In this document: positions 29,565 through 39,015 of the stretch, piece after piece
Numbering within the stretch: the stretch's first letter is position 1
Layout: each line of letters begins with the position of its first letter
DNA from: a virus
Strand: one strand, 5' to 3'
Length of the DNA stretch: 64,000 nt
Virus record (IMG/VR): IMGVR_UViG_3300031963_000080
Coordinates: 1 to 64,000 of that record
The notes under the pieces: generated by a model
Databases searched by the model: none
Told to the model about the DNA's origin: nothing
Seen by the model: only the letters and a program-made list of their open reading frames with translations
Program-made: the position numbers and the translations under genes

Positions 29565-31868
29565 TCAAATAGTACAACTTTCACAATCACTTTCTTGCGA
29601 TTCCAAGATGTCATCCAATAATGATTGTAATTCTTGTTTTGGTTCTTCTGCTACCTCATCAGTTTTAATGTCATAAGTGTTTTGGTAGTATGCCGTCTTA
29701 TGTCCGTACTTATATGTGGTAAGAAAATCATTTGCCATCACTGAAACTGGCACCTCATTATCTGGATAGTTTTCTGGATTATAAGACCAATTCCCAGAGA
29801 TTGCCTGATCGAAGAACTTTTGCATCACAGCAACAATATTAATATAACCACGATTGGACCCCATATCCCAAAGAAGCGTATAATTGTTCTTAAGAGTGTG
29901 ATATTGAGGAACAATCTGTTTGAGTGGGCCTTTCTTGGATTTTTTAATGGACAAGTACCCTCTAGGAGGTTCAATTCCGTTGGTTGCATTTGACACAACG
30001 GAACTGCTCTCCGATGGCATTTGTGCGGACAATGTTGAGTGCCGAAGTCCATACTCCAAGATAGATGCTCTAAGAGTTTCCCAATCATGTTCCAAACCAA
30101 TAGAAGAAATTTCGTCTACATCTTTTTTGTAAGTATCAACTGGAAGAATTCCATCAGCATACTTGGTACGACCAAAGTATTCACAATATCCTTTTTCTTT
30201 GGCAAGTTGATTTGATGCCTTTAGAAGGTAATATTGGAATGACTCAGAAAGACCATGGACCGCATCCCATGCTTCCTGAGAATCATAATTGAATCCAAGT
30301 TTTGCCAAATAATGAGCGAGACCAATATACCCAATTCCCAATGATCTACGACGCTTTGTGAAGTTTTCTGCCGCTTTTACTGGATATTCCTGATAATCTA
30401 TCAATTCATCCAAAGAACGAACGGTAAGATCACAGAGTTCTTCTAGTTCTTCATCAGATTTCACTTTACCAACATTGATAGCAGATAGAATGCAGGTAGC
30501 AATTTCAGCATAATTATCATCGTCGATGTGCTGAATAGGTGTTGTCGGCTCAGTGATTTCTTGGCACAAATTACTCATGGTAATTTGATCTTTATAAGAA
30601 CTATGAGAATTACAATGATCTATATTCATTATGTAAATTCGACCAGTTTCTGCTCGTTCTTTTAAGACATTCAATATTAATTCTTGTGCCTTAACTTTTT
30701 TCTTTGGGATCGAAGGATTGTTTTCATAAGATACATAGAGATCATCGAATGTGGGTAGTCCAAAGTTATCATAAAGTCCAGGCACATCGTTTGGAGAGAA
30801 GAGCGTGATTTCTTCATTTTTGATGAACCTTTCATAAAATATCTTACTAAATTGAATGGAATAATCTAGTTTACGAACACGATTATCTTCTGTTCCTTTA
30901 TTGTTTTTAAGAACAATAATATCTTCTATTTCTTGGTGCCAGATTGGGAAGTGGACTGTCGCGGATCCACCTCGTATGCCATTTTGCGTGCAACATCTGA
31001 CAGTTGCTTCAAACTTCTTGAGAAATGGTACAACACCAGTATGTTGAACTTCTCCCCCTCTGATTTTGCCGTTGATGCCACGGATCCGACCAGCGTTGAT
31101 GCCGATTCCCGCCCTCTGTGCAACATATCTACCAATAGCCATATCACTGCTAAAGATAGAATCGAGGGTGTCATCAACATCAACAAGAACACAACTAGCA
31201 AATTGTCTAAGTGGCGTTCTAACTCCTGCCATGATGGGAGTTGGGATGTTGATTTTGTGCTTTGAGATTGCGTCATAATACCTCTTTATATAAGAAAGAC
31301 GAGTTTCTTTTGGGTACCTAGAAAACATCGTAAGAGCAATCATAATGTACATAAATTGTGGGGTTTCGTACAATTTGCCAGTACTACGATCTTGTACCAA
31401 ATACTTATCTACGACTTGCCGTAATCCAGCATATGTAAACAAAAAGTCTCTGTCATGATCAATGTAAGAATTTACTTTATCAATATCTTCTTTTGAGTAA
31501 TAGTCATAAATCTGATGATCATATATCTTCAAAGAAACGCAATTATTAATATGATCTTCCAAATGAGGAATATCTATTGTCCCACCAAAGATTTTTTTAC
31601 GAATAGAAAATAAAAGAAGTCGTGCCGCAACATACTGATAATTGGGAGCTTCTAGAGAAATCAAATCGGAAGCAGATCTGATGAGTATTTCTTGGATTTC
31701 ATCCGTGGTAATTCCATCATAAAATTGAATACCAGATGTCATTTCTACTTGAGATGCAGAAACGCCGGAGAGCCCCCTACAAGCCTCACCAACCATCAGG
31801 TGCATCTTATCCAGAGCCAAACCCTCGATCCTTCCATTTCTTTTTTGGACTTTAATTCCGTTGGTCAT
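29565..31868 (-). CDS. nrdA: Ribonucleotide reductase class I, large subunit
   Basis: 767 aa from the ATG at 31868, overlapping the primase stop as ATGA. N-terminal ATP-cone-like region is short. Active-site Cys in FASCVLVDVDD and NLCQEITEPT, loop QMPSESSSVVSNATNG, and a C-terminal redox pair SDCESCTI that reacts with thioredoxin or glutaredoxin. Reduces NDPs to dNDPs with NrdB. Confidence 0.97.
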   Translation of the reverse strand: MTNGIKVQKRNGRIEGLALDKMHLMVGEACRGLSGVSASQVEMTSGIQFYDGITTDEIQEILIRSASDLISLEAPNYQYVAARLLLFSIRKKIFGGTIDIPHLEDHINNCVSLKIYDHQIYDYYSKEDIDKVNSYIDHDRDFLFTYAGLRQVVDKYLVQDRSTGKLYETPQFMYIMIALTMFSRYPKETRLSYIKRYYDAISKHKINIPTPIMAGVRTPLRQFASCVLVDVDDTLDSIFSSDMAIGRYVAQRAGIGINAGRIRGINGKIRGGEVQHTGVVPFLKKFEATVRCCTQNGIRGGSATVHFPIWHQEIEDIIVLKNNKGTEDNRVRKLDYSIQFSKIFYERFIKNEEITLFSPNDVPGLYDNFGLPTFDDLYVSYENNPSIPKKKVKAQELILNVLKERAETGRIYIMNIDHCNSHSSYKDQITMSNLCQEITEPTTPIQHIDDDNYAEIATCILSAINVGKVKSDEELEELCDLTVRSLDELIDYQEYPVKAAENFTKRRRSLGIGYIGLAHYLAKLGFNYDSQEAWDAVHGLSESFQYYLLKASNQLAKEKGYCEYFGRTKYADGILPVDTYKKDVDEISSIGLEHDWETLRASILEYGLRHSTLSAQMPSESSSVVSNATNGIEPPRGYLSIKKSKKGPLKQIVPQYHTLKNNYTLLWDMGSNRGYINIVAVMQKFFDQAISGNWSYNPENYPDNEVPVSVMANDFLTTYKYGHKTAYYQNTYDIKTDEVAEEPKQELQSLLDDILESQESDCESCTI

Positions 31869-32839
31869 ACTTTTTTCCATTCGTTAAACTTAAGTTTTGC
31901 TTCTAAGCCAGAGTAAGTATTTAATTCTATCATGGATTGGACATTATGTCCAGACAGAAACATTTCATTTACATCTTTTTCTTTAATCGTAATTGGCCAT
32001 ATTACAATTGAATCGCCAGACTGAATTTTAGAATCCATTCTTTTATGAATTTCTATATTCCTCGGCTCATTATCATAAACATAAACTGGACGAGAAATAT
32101 TTAGATCTACTAAGTTCAAATCGGATCCACACATTGCAATTGAATTTTTAATAAATGTAGAATCGAATGGACCTTCTAGTACATAAACGAATTGGTCCAA
32201 ATCCACATCATCATAACCATAAAGTTTTGGAGAGTCTTTATCTAACATTATGGTAATATATTTTATTGGACTTGGGTCCAACGATCTTCCCTGGAATCCA
32301 ACTAATTCTTTTTTATAATACAATGGAATTATTATTCTAGGTTCTTCATATTTTAAACTTTTTTCATCAAATGTATGGATTAAAGAATTAGTCCATTCTT
32401 TAAATTTTTCTGCGTAATAAAATTTAGATGCGTCCAATTTTCTATATTCTAGATACCTCTTTGACCTTTCGTTTTCTGAAGCTTTAGGTAAATTTAATCT
32501 AGTTTTAAATTTAGGTTTTTGAAACTTAAATTTTGGAGCCTCTGCTGTGAAGTTCTTTCCAGTAAATCCGGAGGAATATTTTTCCAAACAATATTCTTGA
32601 TGCAGAACTGGATCAAATGTTTTTAAGAAATTATTGAGTGACACATTAATTCCACAATTATGGCACTTATAATTTGTATTATTTTTCACAGAGTAAAAAT
32701 ATCCCCTTGCTCTGGATTTGTTCTTCCTAGAATCTCCACAAATTGGACACCTGCAGTTGTATAGATTCTGGTTCTTTTTCGCAAATTTATCTACTCTTGA
32801 AGATATAAGATTGATGTACTTATCATCAATTAGATCCAT
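31865..32839 (-). CDS. DNA primase, T4 gp61-like
   Basis: 324 aa. N-terminal zinc finger CRCPICGD ... YKCHNCG, a TOPRIM-like core with YVLEGPFDSTFIKNS and VYVYDNEPRN. Makes RNA primers with the gp41 helicase encoded at 39.4 kb. Heads the nrdA-nrdB operon under the promoter at 32866-32894. Confidence 0.93.
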   Translation of the reverse strand: MDLIDDKYINLISSRVDKFAKKNQNLYNCRCPICGDSRKNKSRARGYFYSVKNNTNYKCHNCGINVSLNNFLKTFDPVLHQEYCLEKYSSGFTGKNFTAEAPKFKFQKPKFKTRLNLPKASENERSKRYLEYRKLDASKFYYAEKFKEWTNSLIHTFDEKSLKYEEPRIIIPLYYKKELVGFQGRSLDPSPIKYITIMLDKDSPKLYGYDDVDLDQFVYVLEGPFDSTFIKNSIAMCGSDLNLVDLNISRPVYVYDNEPRNIEIHKRMDSKIQSGDSIVIWPITIKEKDVNEMFLSGHNVQSMIELNTYSGLEAKLKFNEWKKV

Positions 32840-32865
32840 AATCTAAAATTAACCTTTGGTTCTTT

Positions 32866-32894
32866 AGTATACCACCAATAGCCCAGAGCGTCAA
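32866..32894 (-). promoter_or_regulatory. Promoter of the primase-nrdAB operon
   Basis: TTGACG (32894-32889), 17-bp spacer, TATACT (32871-32866). One mismatch from consensus in each box. Confidence 0.83.
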
Positions 32895-32898
32895 GCCC

Positions 32899-33312
32899 TC
32901 ACTTGAATGGTCTGTTTAATTGGTGGTGCTGTTGCATCTCTGATGGAGTCCACCAACCGGATGCCAAAGAAGACAATGCTCCAGTCAGTACTACAAGAAG
33001 AACACCACAACCAACAGTCATCCATTTAATTTTATTAATTTCTTGTACTTTTTCTTCTATTGATTCTATTCTTCTTATGACTTGGGTATGATCTTTGTGG
33101 TTATCTGATTTAACATCATCTATCATCTTCACAATGATATTATCAGATTTATTACATTGTTCTATTCTTTCATCGTGCACAGCTAACATTTTCATTATAT
33201 TAGAATTGACTTCACTTAATTTTTCAATGGCGTCATCTAACTTATGTACTATATTAGAAAAGTCTAATAACTTTTGCTCTAGAACTGCTAACTTTACTGC
33301 TTCTTCTGACAT
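32899..33312 (-). CDS. Coiled-coil membrane protein (XhlA-like)
   Basis: 137 aa. Residues 1-95 are a long coiled coil with heptads (KLLDFSNIVHKLDDAIEKL), residues 97-117 a membrane helix (WMTVGCGVLLVVLTGALSSL), then a short His/Gln tail. The layout matches XhlA-type hemolysin or holin-partner proteins. Role in lysis or virion assembly is open. Confidence 0.6.
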   Translation of the reverse strand: MSEEAVKLAVLEQKLLDFSNIVHKLDDAIEKLSEVNSNIMKMLAVHDERIEQCNKSDNIIVKMIDDVKSDNHKDHTQVIRRIESIEEKVQEINKIKWMTVGCGVLLVVLTGALSSLASGWWTPSEMQQHHQLNRPFK

Positions 33313-33369
33313 GTTAGTGAATTTTAATTTTTCTCTGTCTTTAATCCACCAACAAATGAATTATACTAA

Positions 33370-33377
33370 TATTTATA
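33370..33377 (-). promoter_or_regulatory. Late promoter TATAAATA
   Basis: Exact late-box match 58 bp upstream of the coiled-coil gene at 33312, overlapping the end of the preceding structural gene. Confidence 0.65.
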
Positions 33378-33379
33378 TT

Positions 33380-33613
33380 TTACAAGAGTCCCATTGACTT
33401 TAACCACTTTTCGTATTTCTGGTGATATTGTTTTGTTCTCTTATCAACTAAACCACCTATAGTTCTGCGAAACATTCCCAATTCTGCTTTTGGGTCGAAC
33501 CCGGCTGTTGGTCCTTCATTTGGTGAACTTCCGCTAAATGCTCCTCCCTGTCCTGGAGCATTTGCTACCATGTTTTCTCTTACAATTTGGATTACTCTGT
33601 CTAACTTACTCAT
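33380..33613 (-). CDS. Small virion-type protein, 77 aa
   Basis: Helical start (LDRVIQIVRENMV), a Gly/Ser/Pro-rich middle (NAPGQGGAFSGSSPNEGP) and a basic C-terminus. Overlaps its neighbour by 8 bp. A typical small cyanophage structural-region protein of unknown role. Confidence 0.6.
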   Translation of the reverse strand: MSKLDRVIQIVRENMVANAPGQGGAFSGSSPNEGPTAGFDPKAELGMFRRTIGGLVDKRTKQYHQKYEKWLKSMGLL

Positions 33614-33986
33614 TTGTAATTTTTTCCAATTCTTGTGCGCAAAAAATATCTATTGGAATGTCATGTATATACCCTCTTGGATACTCAGGCAATTTATTCA
33701 AAAAGACCACAAAAGTTTTCATGTAAGGCCATAAATCATTATCAATTTTAAAAAACAACATTGGAGTAGTTGCTTCCCCAAATATATTATAAAGAATCAC
33801 AAAATGGTTAATTAACAGGTGCGTTTTTAACACACCTGTATTTTTATACCTTCTGAATAATCTTTTTATATATTTAAAATGATTTAAATCTCTATCAAAA
33901 TCTTCTTTGGTCACTGCCTGAGGATTTTCATAATTTTTAATCGCAAATAAGAGAAAATTTTCCTCATTCAGTTCAGTAAACAGCAT
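33606..33986 (-). CDS. Hypothetical structural-region protein, 126 aa
   Basis: Helical, no signal or membrane segment (FKYIKRLFRRYKNTG ... LLINHFVILYNIFGEATTP). Position between structural genes suggests a late virion or assembly function. No known domain. Confidence 0.6.
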   Translation of the reverse strand: MLFTELNEENFLLFAIKNYENPQAVTKEDFDRDLNHFKYIKRLFRRYKNTGVLKTHLLINHFVILYNIFGEATTPMLFFKIDNDLWPYMKTFVVFLNKLPEYPRGYIHDIPIDIFCAQELEKITNE

Positions 33987-33992
33987 GTAATA

Positions 33993-34754
33993 TCAAGCTA
34001 ATGGATTTGAATCGTATAATGGGGTATTTCCAGTTTGAATTCCAGACATTGCCACTAGGGTCTCAGTTTTAACTCTAAGACTACCAGATGCGTCAATATA
34101 TGTAGTCATCCCAACCCAACCAGCATGTGTTAGTGCATATGAAGTTGTTTGCGCAGAATCTAGTCCTGCACCAGCAACACCATAGACTGAAGAATTCTGC
34201 TCTCCTGTCAATCTTGTAACAGTCACTTGAGCGCCAGATGCAATTGCAACATTAATTGTAGATGCAAGAGAAACAATAGAGCCAGTAACTGAAGCTACTG
34301 ATCTTGATACGGTACCACTAGCTAATGTATCTCCAGTCTGTATACCAGAAACTGAAACTAGAGTTACTTTATCTGAGCCAATACCAGAAGTAGCTGCAGC
34401 TGATGTTCTAACAACTAGTGTCGTTTCTGCTGCTGATTGTGTTTTTTGAGTATATACACTGTCCCAAGTAGTATATTTTGGCAATTCACTTATATCAAAT
34501 TGAACTCCAGAAATACTTGCACCACTAAGAGCAGAAGTAGAAGCAATGGAAAGTTGAGTAGTACTAGCAATCCCAACAATAATCGCATCACCAAAATAAC
34601 TGTTAGGTCTTGTACCAAAACGAATTATATCTCCAATTGCAGCAGCACCAACTTGACCAAAAGTAGTTCCGCTACCGGTTACAACAAGAGTAGCGTAATC
34701 TAAAGATACTGTACCACCAGATCCTTTAGCATCATTATTTCCCCAGAGTGCCAT
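33993..34754 (-). CDS. Beta-rich structural protein
   Basis: 253 aa, rich in Gly, Ser, Thr, Ala and Val with no Cys. Starts MALWGNNDAKGSGGTVSLDY, a form seen in cyanophage virion proteins. Contains a repeated SGIQTGxT motif in three places. Probably a fibre, decoration or neck component. Exact late promoter upstream. Confidence 0.65.
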   Translation of the reverse strand: MALWGNNDAKGSGGTVSLDYATLVVTGSGTTFGQVGAAAIGDIIRFGTRPNSYFGDAIIVGIASTTQLSIASTSALSGASISGVQFDISELPKYTTWDSVYTQKTQSAAETTLVVRTSAAATSGIGSDKVTLVSVSGIQTGDTLASGTVSRSVASVTGSIVSLASTINVAIASGAQVTVTRLTGEQNSSVYGVAGAGLDSAQTTSYALTHAGWVGMTTYIDASGSLRVKTETLVAMSGIQTGNTPLYDSNPLA

Positions 34755-34786
34755 GTCTTTTTTCCGTAAAGATTATTTTATATGAA

Positions 34787-34794
34787 TATTTATA
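34787..34794 (-). promoter_or_regulatory. Late promoter TATAAATA
   Basis: Exact late-box match about 33 bp upstream of the ATG at 34754, next to a terminator. Confidence 0.8.
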
Positions 34795-34797
34795 AAA

Positions 34798-34824
34798 AAA
34801 GAGACCTACTAACAAGGTCTCTTT
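34798..34824. terminator. Terminator between late units
   Basis: AAAGAGACC-9-GGTCTCTTT hairpin with T or A tracts on both sides, ending the 38.1-34.8 kb late unit. Confidence 0.88.
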
Positions 34825-34845
34825 TTAATTTATGTTAGCAAAAAA

Positions 34846-35016
34846 TCAGCAATTTTTTAGGAGTGCAGTTCTTACTGTTCCGGCAATTACATCATCAATA
34901 TCGTTATCTGTAGTCTTAACATAACGATCAAGTAACTCAACTACAAGACGCTTTGTGTGACAAGAATTTAATGCAGCAAAAATGAGTGGCTTTACAACTT
35001 CTACTAGTACTCCCAT
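34846..35016 (-). CDS. Small helical protein, 56 aa
   Basis: ATG at 35016 behind a strong AGGAGGA ribosome-binding site. Helical with a hydrophobic face (VLVEVVKPLIFAALNSCHTK ... VVELLDRYVKTTDNDIDDVI). No family recognised. The strong site suggests high late expression. Confidence 0.65.
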   Translation of the reverse strand: MGVLVEVVKPLIFAALNSCHTKRLVVELLDRYVKTTDNDIDDVIAGTVRTALLKNC

Positions 35017-35062
35017 AATGTCCTCCTTTTTAATTTTTTTGGATAATATCCGGAACTATTTA

Positions 35063-35518
35063 TCAATCGATGATGCTTTGTCGGTAAAGATTTATAAACT
35101 CTTTTAGTTTTAGTGTAAGTTGTCTAGTTCTTGGCTTTGGTGTTTTTGGTCTTTTTTCTGGTTTTTTCAACTTTGGCTTCTTATATGGTTTTACCTTTAG
35201 ATCTTTATGTGCCGGAATGCCAGGAATCCATGGTTCGAGGACACGCTGTGGTTTTGGAGTTTCTTTTTTTTGTGGAGGTTCTGGTTTTTCTATTTCTGGA
35301 GCAACCGTCATATAAGAAACTCCACCACCAGGTTTTTGTGGCTTTGGTTCTTTTTTGGTTGGTTCTGATGCTCTCCAATCTAAAGTTGGACCAGTTCTCC
35401 CTCTGGTTCTGCTTCTTGGTGAAAGTTGTCCAGTTGGTTTATCTCTTCTTGGAGAAGACCCCCAAGTAGGAAATGCCTCATCAATCCTAGAAAGAAATTG
35501 ATTGAATGTAATGGACAT
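35063..35518 (-). CDS. Proline/lysine-rich basic protein with CTS-like start
   Basis: 151 aa. N-terminus MSITFNQFLSRIDEA resembles a capsid-targeting peptide. The rest is unstructured and highly basic (VKPYKKPKLKKPEKRPKTPK). Follows the 35521-36858 gene by 2 bp. A DNA-binding internal head protein is plausible. Confidence 0.6.
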   Translation of the reverse strand: MSITFNQFLSRIDEAFPTWGSSPRRDKPTGQLSPRSRTRGRTGPTLDWRASEPTKKEPKPQKPGGGVSYMTVAPEIEKPEPPQKKETPKPQRVLEPWIPGIPAHKDLKVKPYKKPKLKKPEKRPKTPKPRTRQLTLKLKEFINLYRQSIID

Positions 35519-35520
35519 AA

Positions 35521-36858
35521 TCAGCCCTCTTTCTTTCTGGGAAGTCCTTCGTGCTTAGTTTTTGCAAACTTACGAATTTTGGCTTCGGACATACCATCGA
35601 CAATTTCTAGAACTTGCTTACTTACTTCAGACCTTGGAGTTTCGCCTCTTTTAACTGAAAGTGCTAAACCAAAAATCTTCTGCTGTTGCTCACTTTCTGC
35701 TTTTTCTAAAAGAAATGATTCAATTTCCTCTCTGACTCCAACTCTTCTTTTTGCGGTTTCTTTTGCAGCCGCAGTTACAGCAGCTTTAGTAACTCGTTTT
35801 GCACCTTTAATTAAAGCAGCCTGGACATTCCTACCCGCTTTAGTTTCCATTGGTGCTCTCATACCAGATCCAATTTCAGATGCTGCTTTTGTTGCAGTTG
35901 AAGCCGCTTTTCTGACAGTTTGTGCTGTTTGACGAGCACCAGAAACGGCTTGACGGTGCCTTTGCATTCCTTGCTGATATTGAGTGGAAACAGTTTTTGC
36001 TGCTCCCATTATTCCCCTAGCAAGTGCATCTAAGGCTGGTCTAGCTTTTGGTTGAGTTGCTACTGCTTTTTTTACTAACTCATTACCTCTAGAGACTGTA
36101 ACTTTTCGTGCTACAGTTCGCATCTTTTTGGCTGCTTCTCTATCATCAATTCCTGCTTTTATTTTTGCTATTTTTCGAGCTTTCTCTTCTGGAGTTGTTG
36201 GTACTCGTTTTGCTTTCCTTGCTTCAGTTAATATAAGATCTTCAGAAATACAGAAGACATACTCAAGGAACTTATCGACTCCAAGGTCTTCAATAACCAT
36301 TTCGAGTCCTTCTTCATTCAAACCCTGCTCATAAAAATACTCGGCAGCAATGTCGATAATTTGATCAATATATTCTTCAGTCAACTCTACACTTTCGCCT
36401 ATATTAACATTAGGGTTAATATCTACTTTATTGACAATACCAGAACGCTCTTTGATTTGTCTCTGTTTTGCATCTTCGATATCTGCTTCGACATCTCCTA
36501 CTTTTTCATATAAATCATACCTCCAATCAGAATAAGATTCATCCATTTTTTTCTTTTTTCTTTTTGGTGGATCTCCGTCTGGGGTACGTCCCATAGCTCT
36601 TTGTATTGCATTATGCCTTGATCCAAGAAATTCGTCTTCTCCACTTTCTACTTTGCCATCTTCATCATAATCAGCGTCTGCTTCATCGCCATCGTCATCA
36701 TCATTATCTTTCTCATCTTCATCGTCATTCTTCATCTTCTTATTCTTTTCTTCAATATACTGAAGATATTCATCTCTTTCTGAGATTACCATACCAGAAA
36801 CAGATTCCAAATAAATCTGTTTCATTTCATTTAGACTTTCTACGATACGATCAGACAT
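35521..36858 (-). CDS. Ala/Lys-rich virion protein with acidic helical modules
   Basis: 445 aa. Acidic stretch near residues 40-75 (KNDDEDEKDNDDDDGDEADA), helical modules at about 150-200 (YIDQIIDIAAEYFYEQGL), then a basic Ala-rich half (KAASTATKAASEI). Shares layout with 26937-28280 and 38149-38778. Likely an internal head or scaffold-associated protein. Preceded by a late-like AATAAATA. Confidence 0.65.
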   Translation of the reverse strand: MSDRIVESLNEMKQIYLESVSGMVISERDEYLQYIEEKNKKMKNDDEDEKDNDDDDGDEADADYDEDGKVESGEDEFLGSRHNAIQRAMGRTPDGDPPKRKKKKMDESYSDWRYDLYEKVGDVEADIEDAKQRQIKERSGIVNKVDINPNVNIGESVELTEEYIDQIIDIAAEYFYEQGLNEEGLEMVIEDLGVDKFLEYVFCISEDLILTEARKAKRVPTTPEEKARKIAKIKAGIDDREAAKKMRTVARKVTVSRGNELVKKAVATQPKARPALDALARGIMGAAKTVSTQYQQGMQRHRQAVSGARQTAQTVRKAASTATKAASEIGSGMRAPMETKAGRNVQAALIKGAKRVTKAAVTAAAKETAKRRVGVREEIESFLLEKAESEQQQKIFGLALSVKRGETPRSEVSKQVLEIVDGMSEAKIRKFAKTKHEGLPRKKEG

Positions 36859-36885
36859 CTGTATAAATTCTTAAAACCTATACAT

Positions 36886-38109
36886 TTATTTATTGTTTAA
36901 ACTCTTTCTATATTTCTTAATAAAATTTTTAATTTTTTTAGTATCACTCATACGCATTGCATATTCTCTATATGGATCGGTTCCTACTAGTCTTTGATCT
37001 GCAGGAACTCCGGAGATATTAGTCCATTCTGCCAAATCTTTTATCCAAGACTTAAACATAATCCCATCTTCAGTCACACAAATCAAATAGTTAGGACCAC
37101 GACGAGTGACTTTACCAACTAAACCGGTGTTTAGATTTTCTACTACATCATCAACTTTAAATATCTTTTCTTGGTAATATTGTTCTCTCAGTCCCAATAA
37201 ATCTAATTTTGGCGCATATTCCCAGACTTCTTGTACTTCTTTTGGTGCTTTCTTTCCAAGCATAGTTCGCTGGACCGCAAAGAACATTGCCTGAGAATCT
37301 TTATCTTTCATTCTTTTTGGCACTCCAGTTCTAAATAGCTGGAAATTGTCATCAACTGCAGCTTTTCTAAGTTTAGATGCCGACATACCAGAAACTCCAT
37401 CGGCATCTGGATCTCTCGGACCAGCAGGAACTACATTAATCTCATCAAAAGAATATATCTGCCCATTATATTGGCCTGCCAATCTTTCAAATTCTGGTAA
37501 TCTTTCTGATCCAACAACAATATTGACTTTTTTATATCCATCTTCATTTGCGGCAACTAAGACATCAAATATTGTTTTCATTTTGTCATCGTTAACGATG
37601 TTTTCCTTGAAGTCCGGAAACATCTTTTTCATATATTTTACTTTGGATGCCGGATCCAATGGATTCTTTTTTGTGTCTTGTGTTCTTGAAGGATAGATCT
37701 TAAAATCGCCGCCGGTAGCAATTTCTTTTGCTTTTTTGATAAGCTTTTCGTGACCAATTGTTGGTGGATTGAATCTACCAAAAACTACAGTTAAAGGAAC
37801 TTCTTTATCTATTTCAGGTGGTGCTGGTTCTTGTTTTGGTGGTTTTATTCCTAGTCTTTCTTTTGGTGAAGGGGGTGGTTCTATGGCTCTTTCTGCAGTT
37901 CTTGGGCCTTTTGGTTCTGGCTCTGGTTTTTCTGGAGATGGACTCTTTTTACGAAGCATCTCCAAATCGCCACCAACTGTTTGTGCTATTACCTTTCCAC
38001 TTCTGTCCACCCAGTTCCCATGTCCATCAGAAGTCAAGCCAAGGCGATATGCCTTTTCTGATGCTCTGGATCCTCGAAATTCTAATATAAATTGCGAAAA
38101 CTTTTTCAT
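36886..38109 (-). CDS. HIGH-type nucleotidyltransferase with CTS-like start and SH3-like tail
   Basis: 407 aa. Residues 1-10 MKKFSQFILE look like a capsid-targeting peptide. A Pro-rich linker follows. Residues 105-300 form a cytidylyl/NMN-adenylyltransferase-type domain: TVVFGRFNPPTIGHEKLI holds a GH active-site motif and GVSGMSASKLRKAA the second nucleotide site. Residues 320-370 (FKVDDVVENLNTGLVGKVTR) look like a small KOW/SH3 barrel. Substrate unknown. Packaging in the head is predicted from the N-terminus. Confidence 0.75.
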   Translation of the reverse strand: MKKFSQFILEFRGSRASEKAYRLGLTSDGHGNWVDRSGKVIAQTVGGDLEMLRKKSPSPEKPEPEPKGPRTAERAIEPPPSPKERLGIKPPKQEPAPPEIDKEVPLTVVFGRFNPPTIGHEKLIKKAKEIATGGDFKIYPSRTQDTKKNPLDPASKVKYMKKMFPDFKENIVNDDKMKTIFDVLVAANEDGYKKVNIVVGSERLPEFERLAGQYNGQIYSFDEINVVPAGPRDPDADGVSGMSASKLRKAAVDDNFQLFRTGVPKRMKDKDSQAMFFAVQRTMLGKKAPKEVQEVWEYAPKLDLLGLREQYYQEKIFKVDDVVENLNTGLVGKVTRRGPNYLICVTEDGIMFKSWIKDLAEWTNISGVPADQRLVGTDPYREYAMRMSDTKKIKNFIKKYRKSLNNK

Positions 38110-38148
38110 TCTTGTGTGGAATTCCTTATTTATTTATTTTGTTTACAA

Positions 38149-38778
38149 TCAACCTCTTGGTGGATTACTATCATCACTATATCTTGTAGATCTTCTTCTT
38201 GTGGATCTAGTTCCGGGAGCAACTGCCCTATTTCGGTCATCTGTAGTTTGAATTACAGATTTTCCTGGTTTTATTTGATCACCTTTTCTAAGAATATCAT
38301 AAGTTAATGGTTTTCCTTGTGAAGCTAATGGCTGTCTTCCACCTGGACCAACAAATGTTGGAGAGGCAGTTGGTCTTTTTGCTTCTGATTCTCTACCTGC
38401 TCCCGTTGATCTATTCCTTCTCAAAATAGCATCTGCTTGTTGTCCAGTTCTTTGTTGTGCTGTAGTTTCCCTTCCTTGTCCTGGAGTAGATAAATTCATA
38501 GTTCTAGATTGTACTCTACCCCCAGAAGACGATGCTCCTCTACTTCTTATTCCAGCTCTGATTTCAGCAGATGTATCTACATTATTTTGTGGTATTCCCA
38601 ACATTCTTCTTCTTTCTTGTGATGCTGCTCTTTTTGCGGCTTTCTCTTCTGGAGTTAATACTTCGTTTATAAGTTCATTATACCAATCATCACTAACTAC
38701 CTTTAATATTTTTAATGCCGATACTATATCATCAGCAAATCTATTTTCTACTAGGTATTCAGCGATGTATAATTCCAT
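38149..38778 (-). CDS. Basic virion-type protein, 209 aa
   Basis: N-terminal acidic helices (MELYIAEYLVENRFADDIVS ... WYNELINEVLTPEEKAAKR), then Arg/Ser/Gly-rich disordered sequence. Looks like a short version of the proteins at 35521 and 26937. Exact late promoter upstream. Confidence 0.6.
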   Translation of the reverse strand: MELYIAEYLVENRFADDIVSALKILKVVSDDWYNELINEVLTPEEKAAKRAASQERRRMLGIPQNNVDTSAEIRAGIRSRGASSSGGRVQSRTMNLSTPGQGRETTAQQRTGQQADAILRRNRSTGAGRESEAKRPTASPTFVGPGGRQPLASQGKPLTYDILRKGDQIKPGKSVIQTTDDRNRAVAPGTRSTRRRSTRYSDDSNPPRG

Positions 38779-38803
38779 TATTTTAATATTAGAACTTTTT
38801 TAC

Positions 38804-38811
38804 TATTTATA
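38804..38811 (-). promoter_or_regulatory. Late promoter TATAAATA
   Basis: Exact late-box match about 26 bp upstream of the ATG at 38778. Confidence 0.8.
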
Positions 38812-38834
38812 AAAAAAACCTCCCGAAGGAGGTT
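38811..38834 (-). terminator. UUCG-tetraloop terminator
   Basis: Minus-strand AACCTCC-TTCG-GGAGGTT followed by T8. The C(UUCG)G loop is exceptionally stable. Ends the gp43-to-39 kb early unit before the late box. Confidence 0.9.
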
Positions 38835-38838
38835 CAAA

Positions 38839-39015
38839 TCAAACAATAATTTTTTCCAATTCTTGATCTAATTGTACTAAGAGAGATCGAAGTCTTTCAA
38901 TTCGTTCTGGAACGAATTCTTTACTATATCCCGCAGTTGATGCATCTAGGACTTGTAGGAGTTCTAGTCCGGTTTTTGCGTCAATTTTTAATGTTAGTTG
39001 TTTTTGTTTTGCCAT
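38839..39015 (-). CDS. Small helical protein, 58 aa
   Basis: ATG at 39015 immediately follows the mazG stop (TGAATG). Helical, charged (DAKTGLELLQVLDAST ... ERIERLRSLLVQLDQELEKI). No family recognised. Last gene before the terminator. Confidence 0.6.
   Translation of the reverse strand: MAKQKQLTLKIDAKTGLELLQVLDASTAGYSKEFVPERIERLRSLLVQLDQELEKIIV

Noticed and set aside
35131-35469. Plus-strand hydrophobic open frame of 112 codons
   Set aside because: Reverse of the Lys/Pro-rich gene; AAA/CCA-rich coding produces Leu/Phe/Trp-rich shadows.
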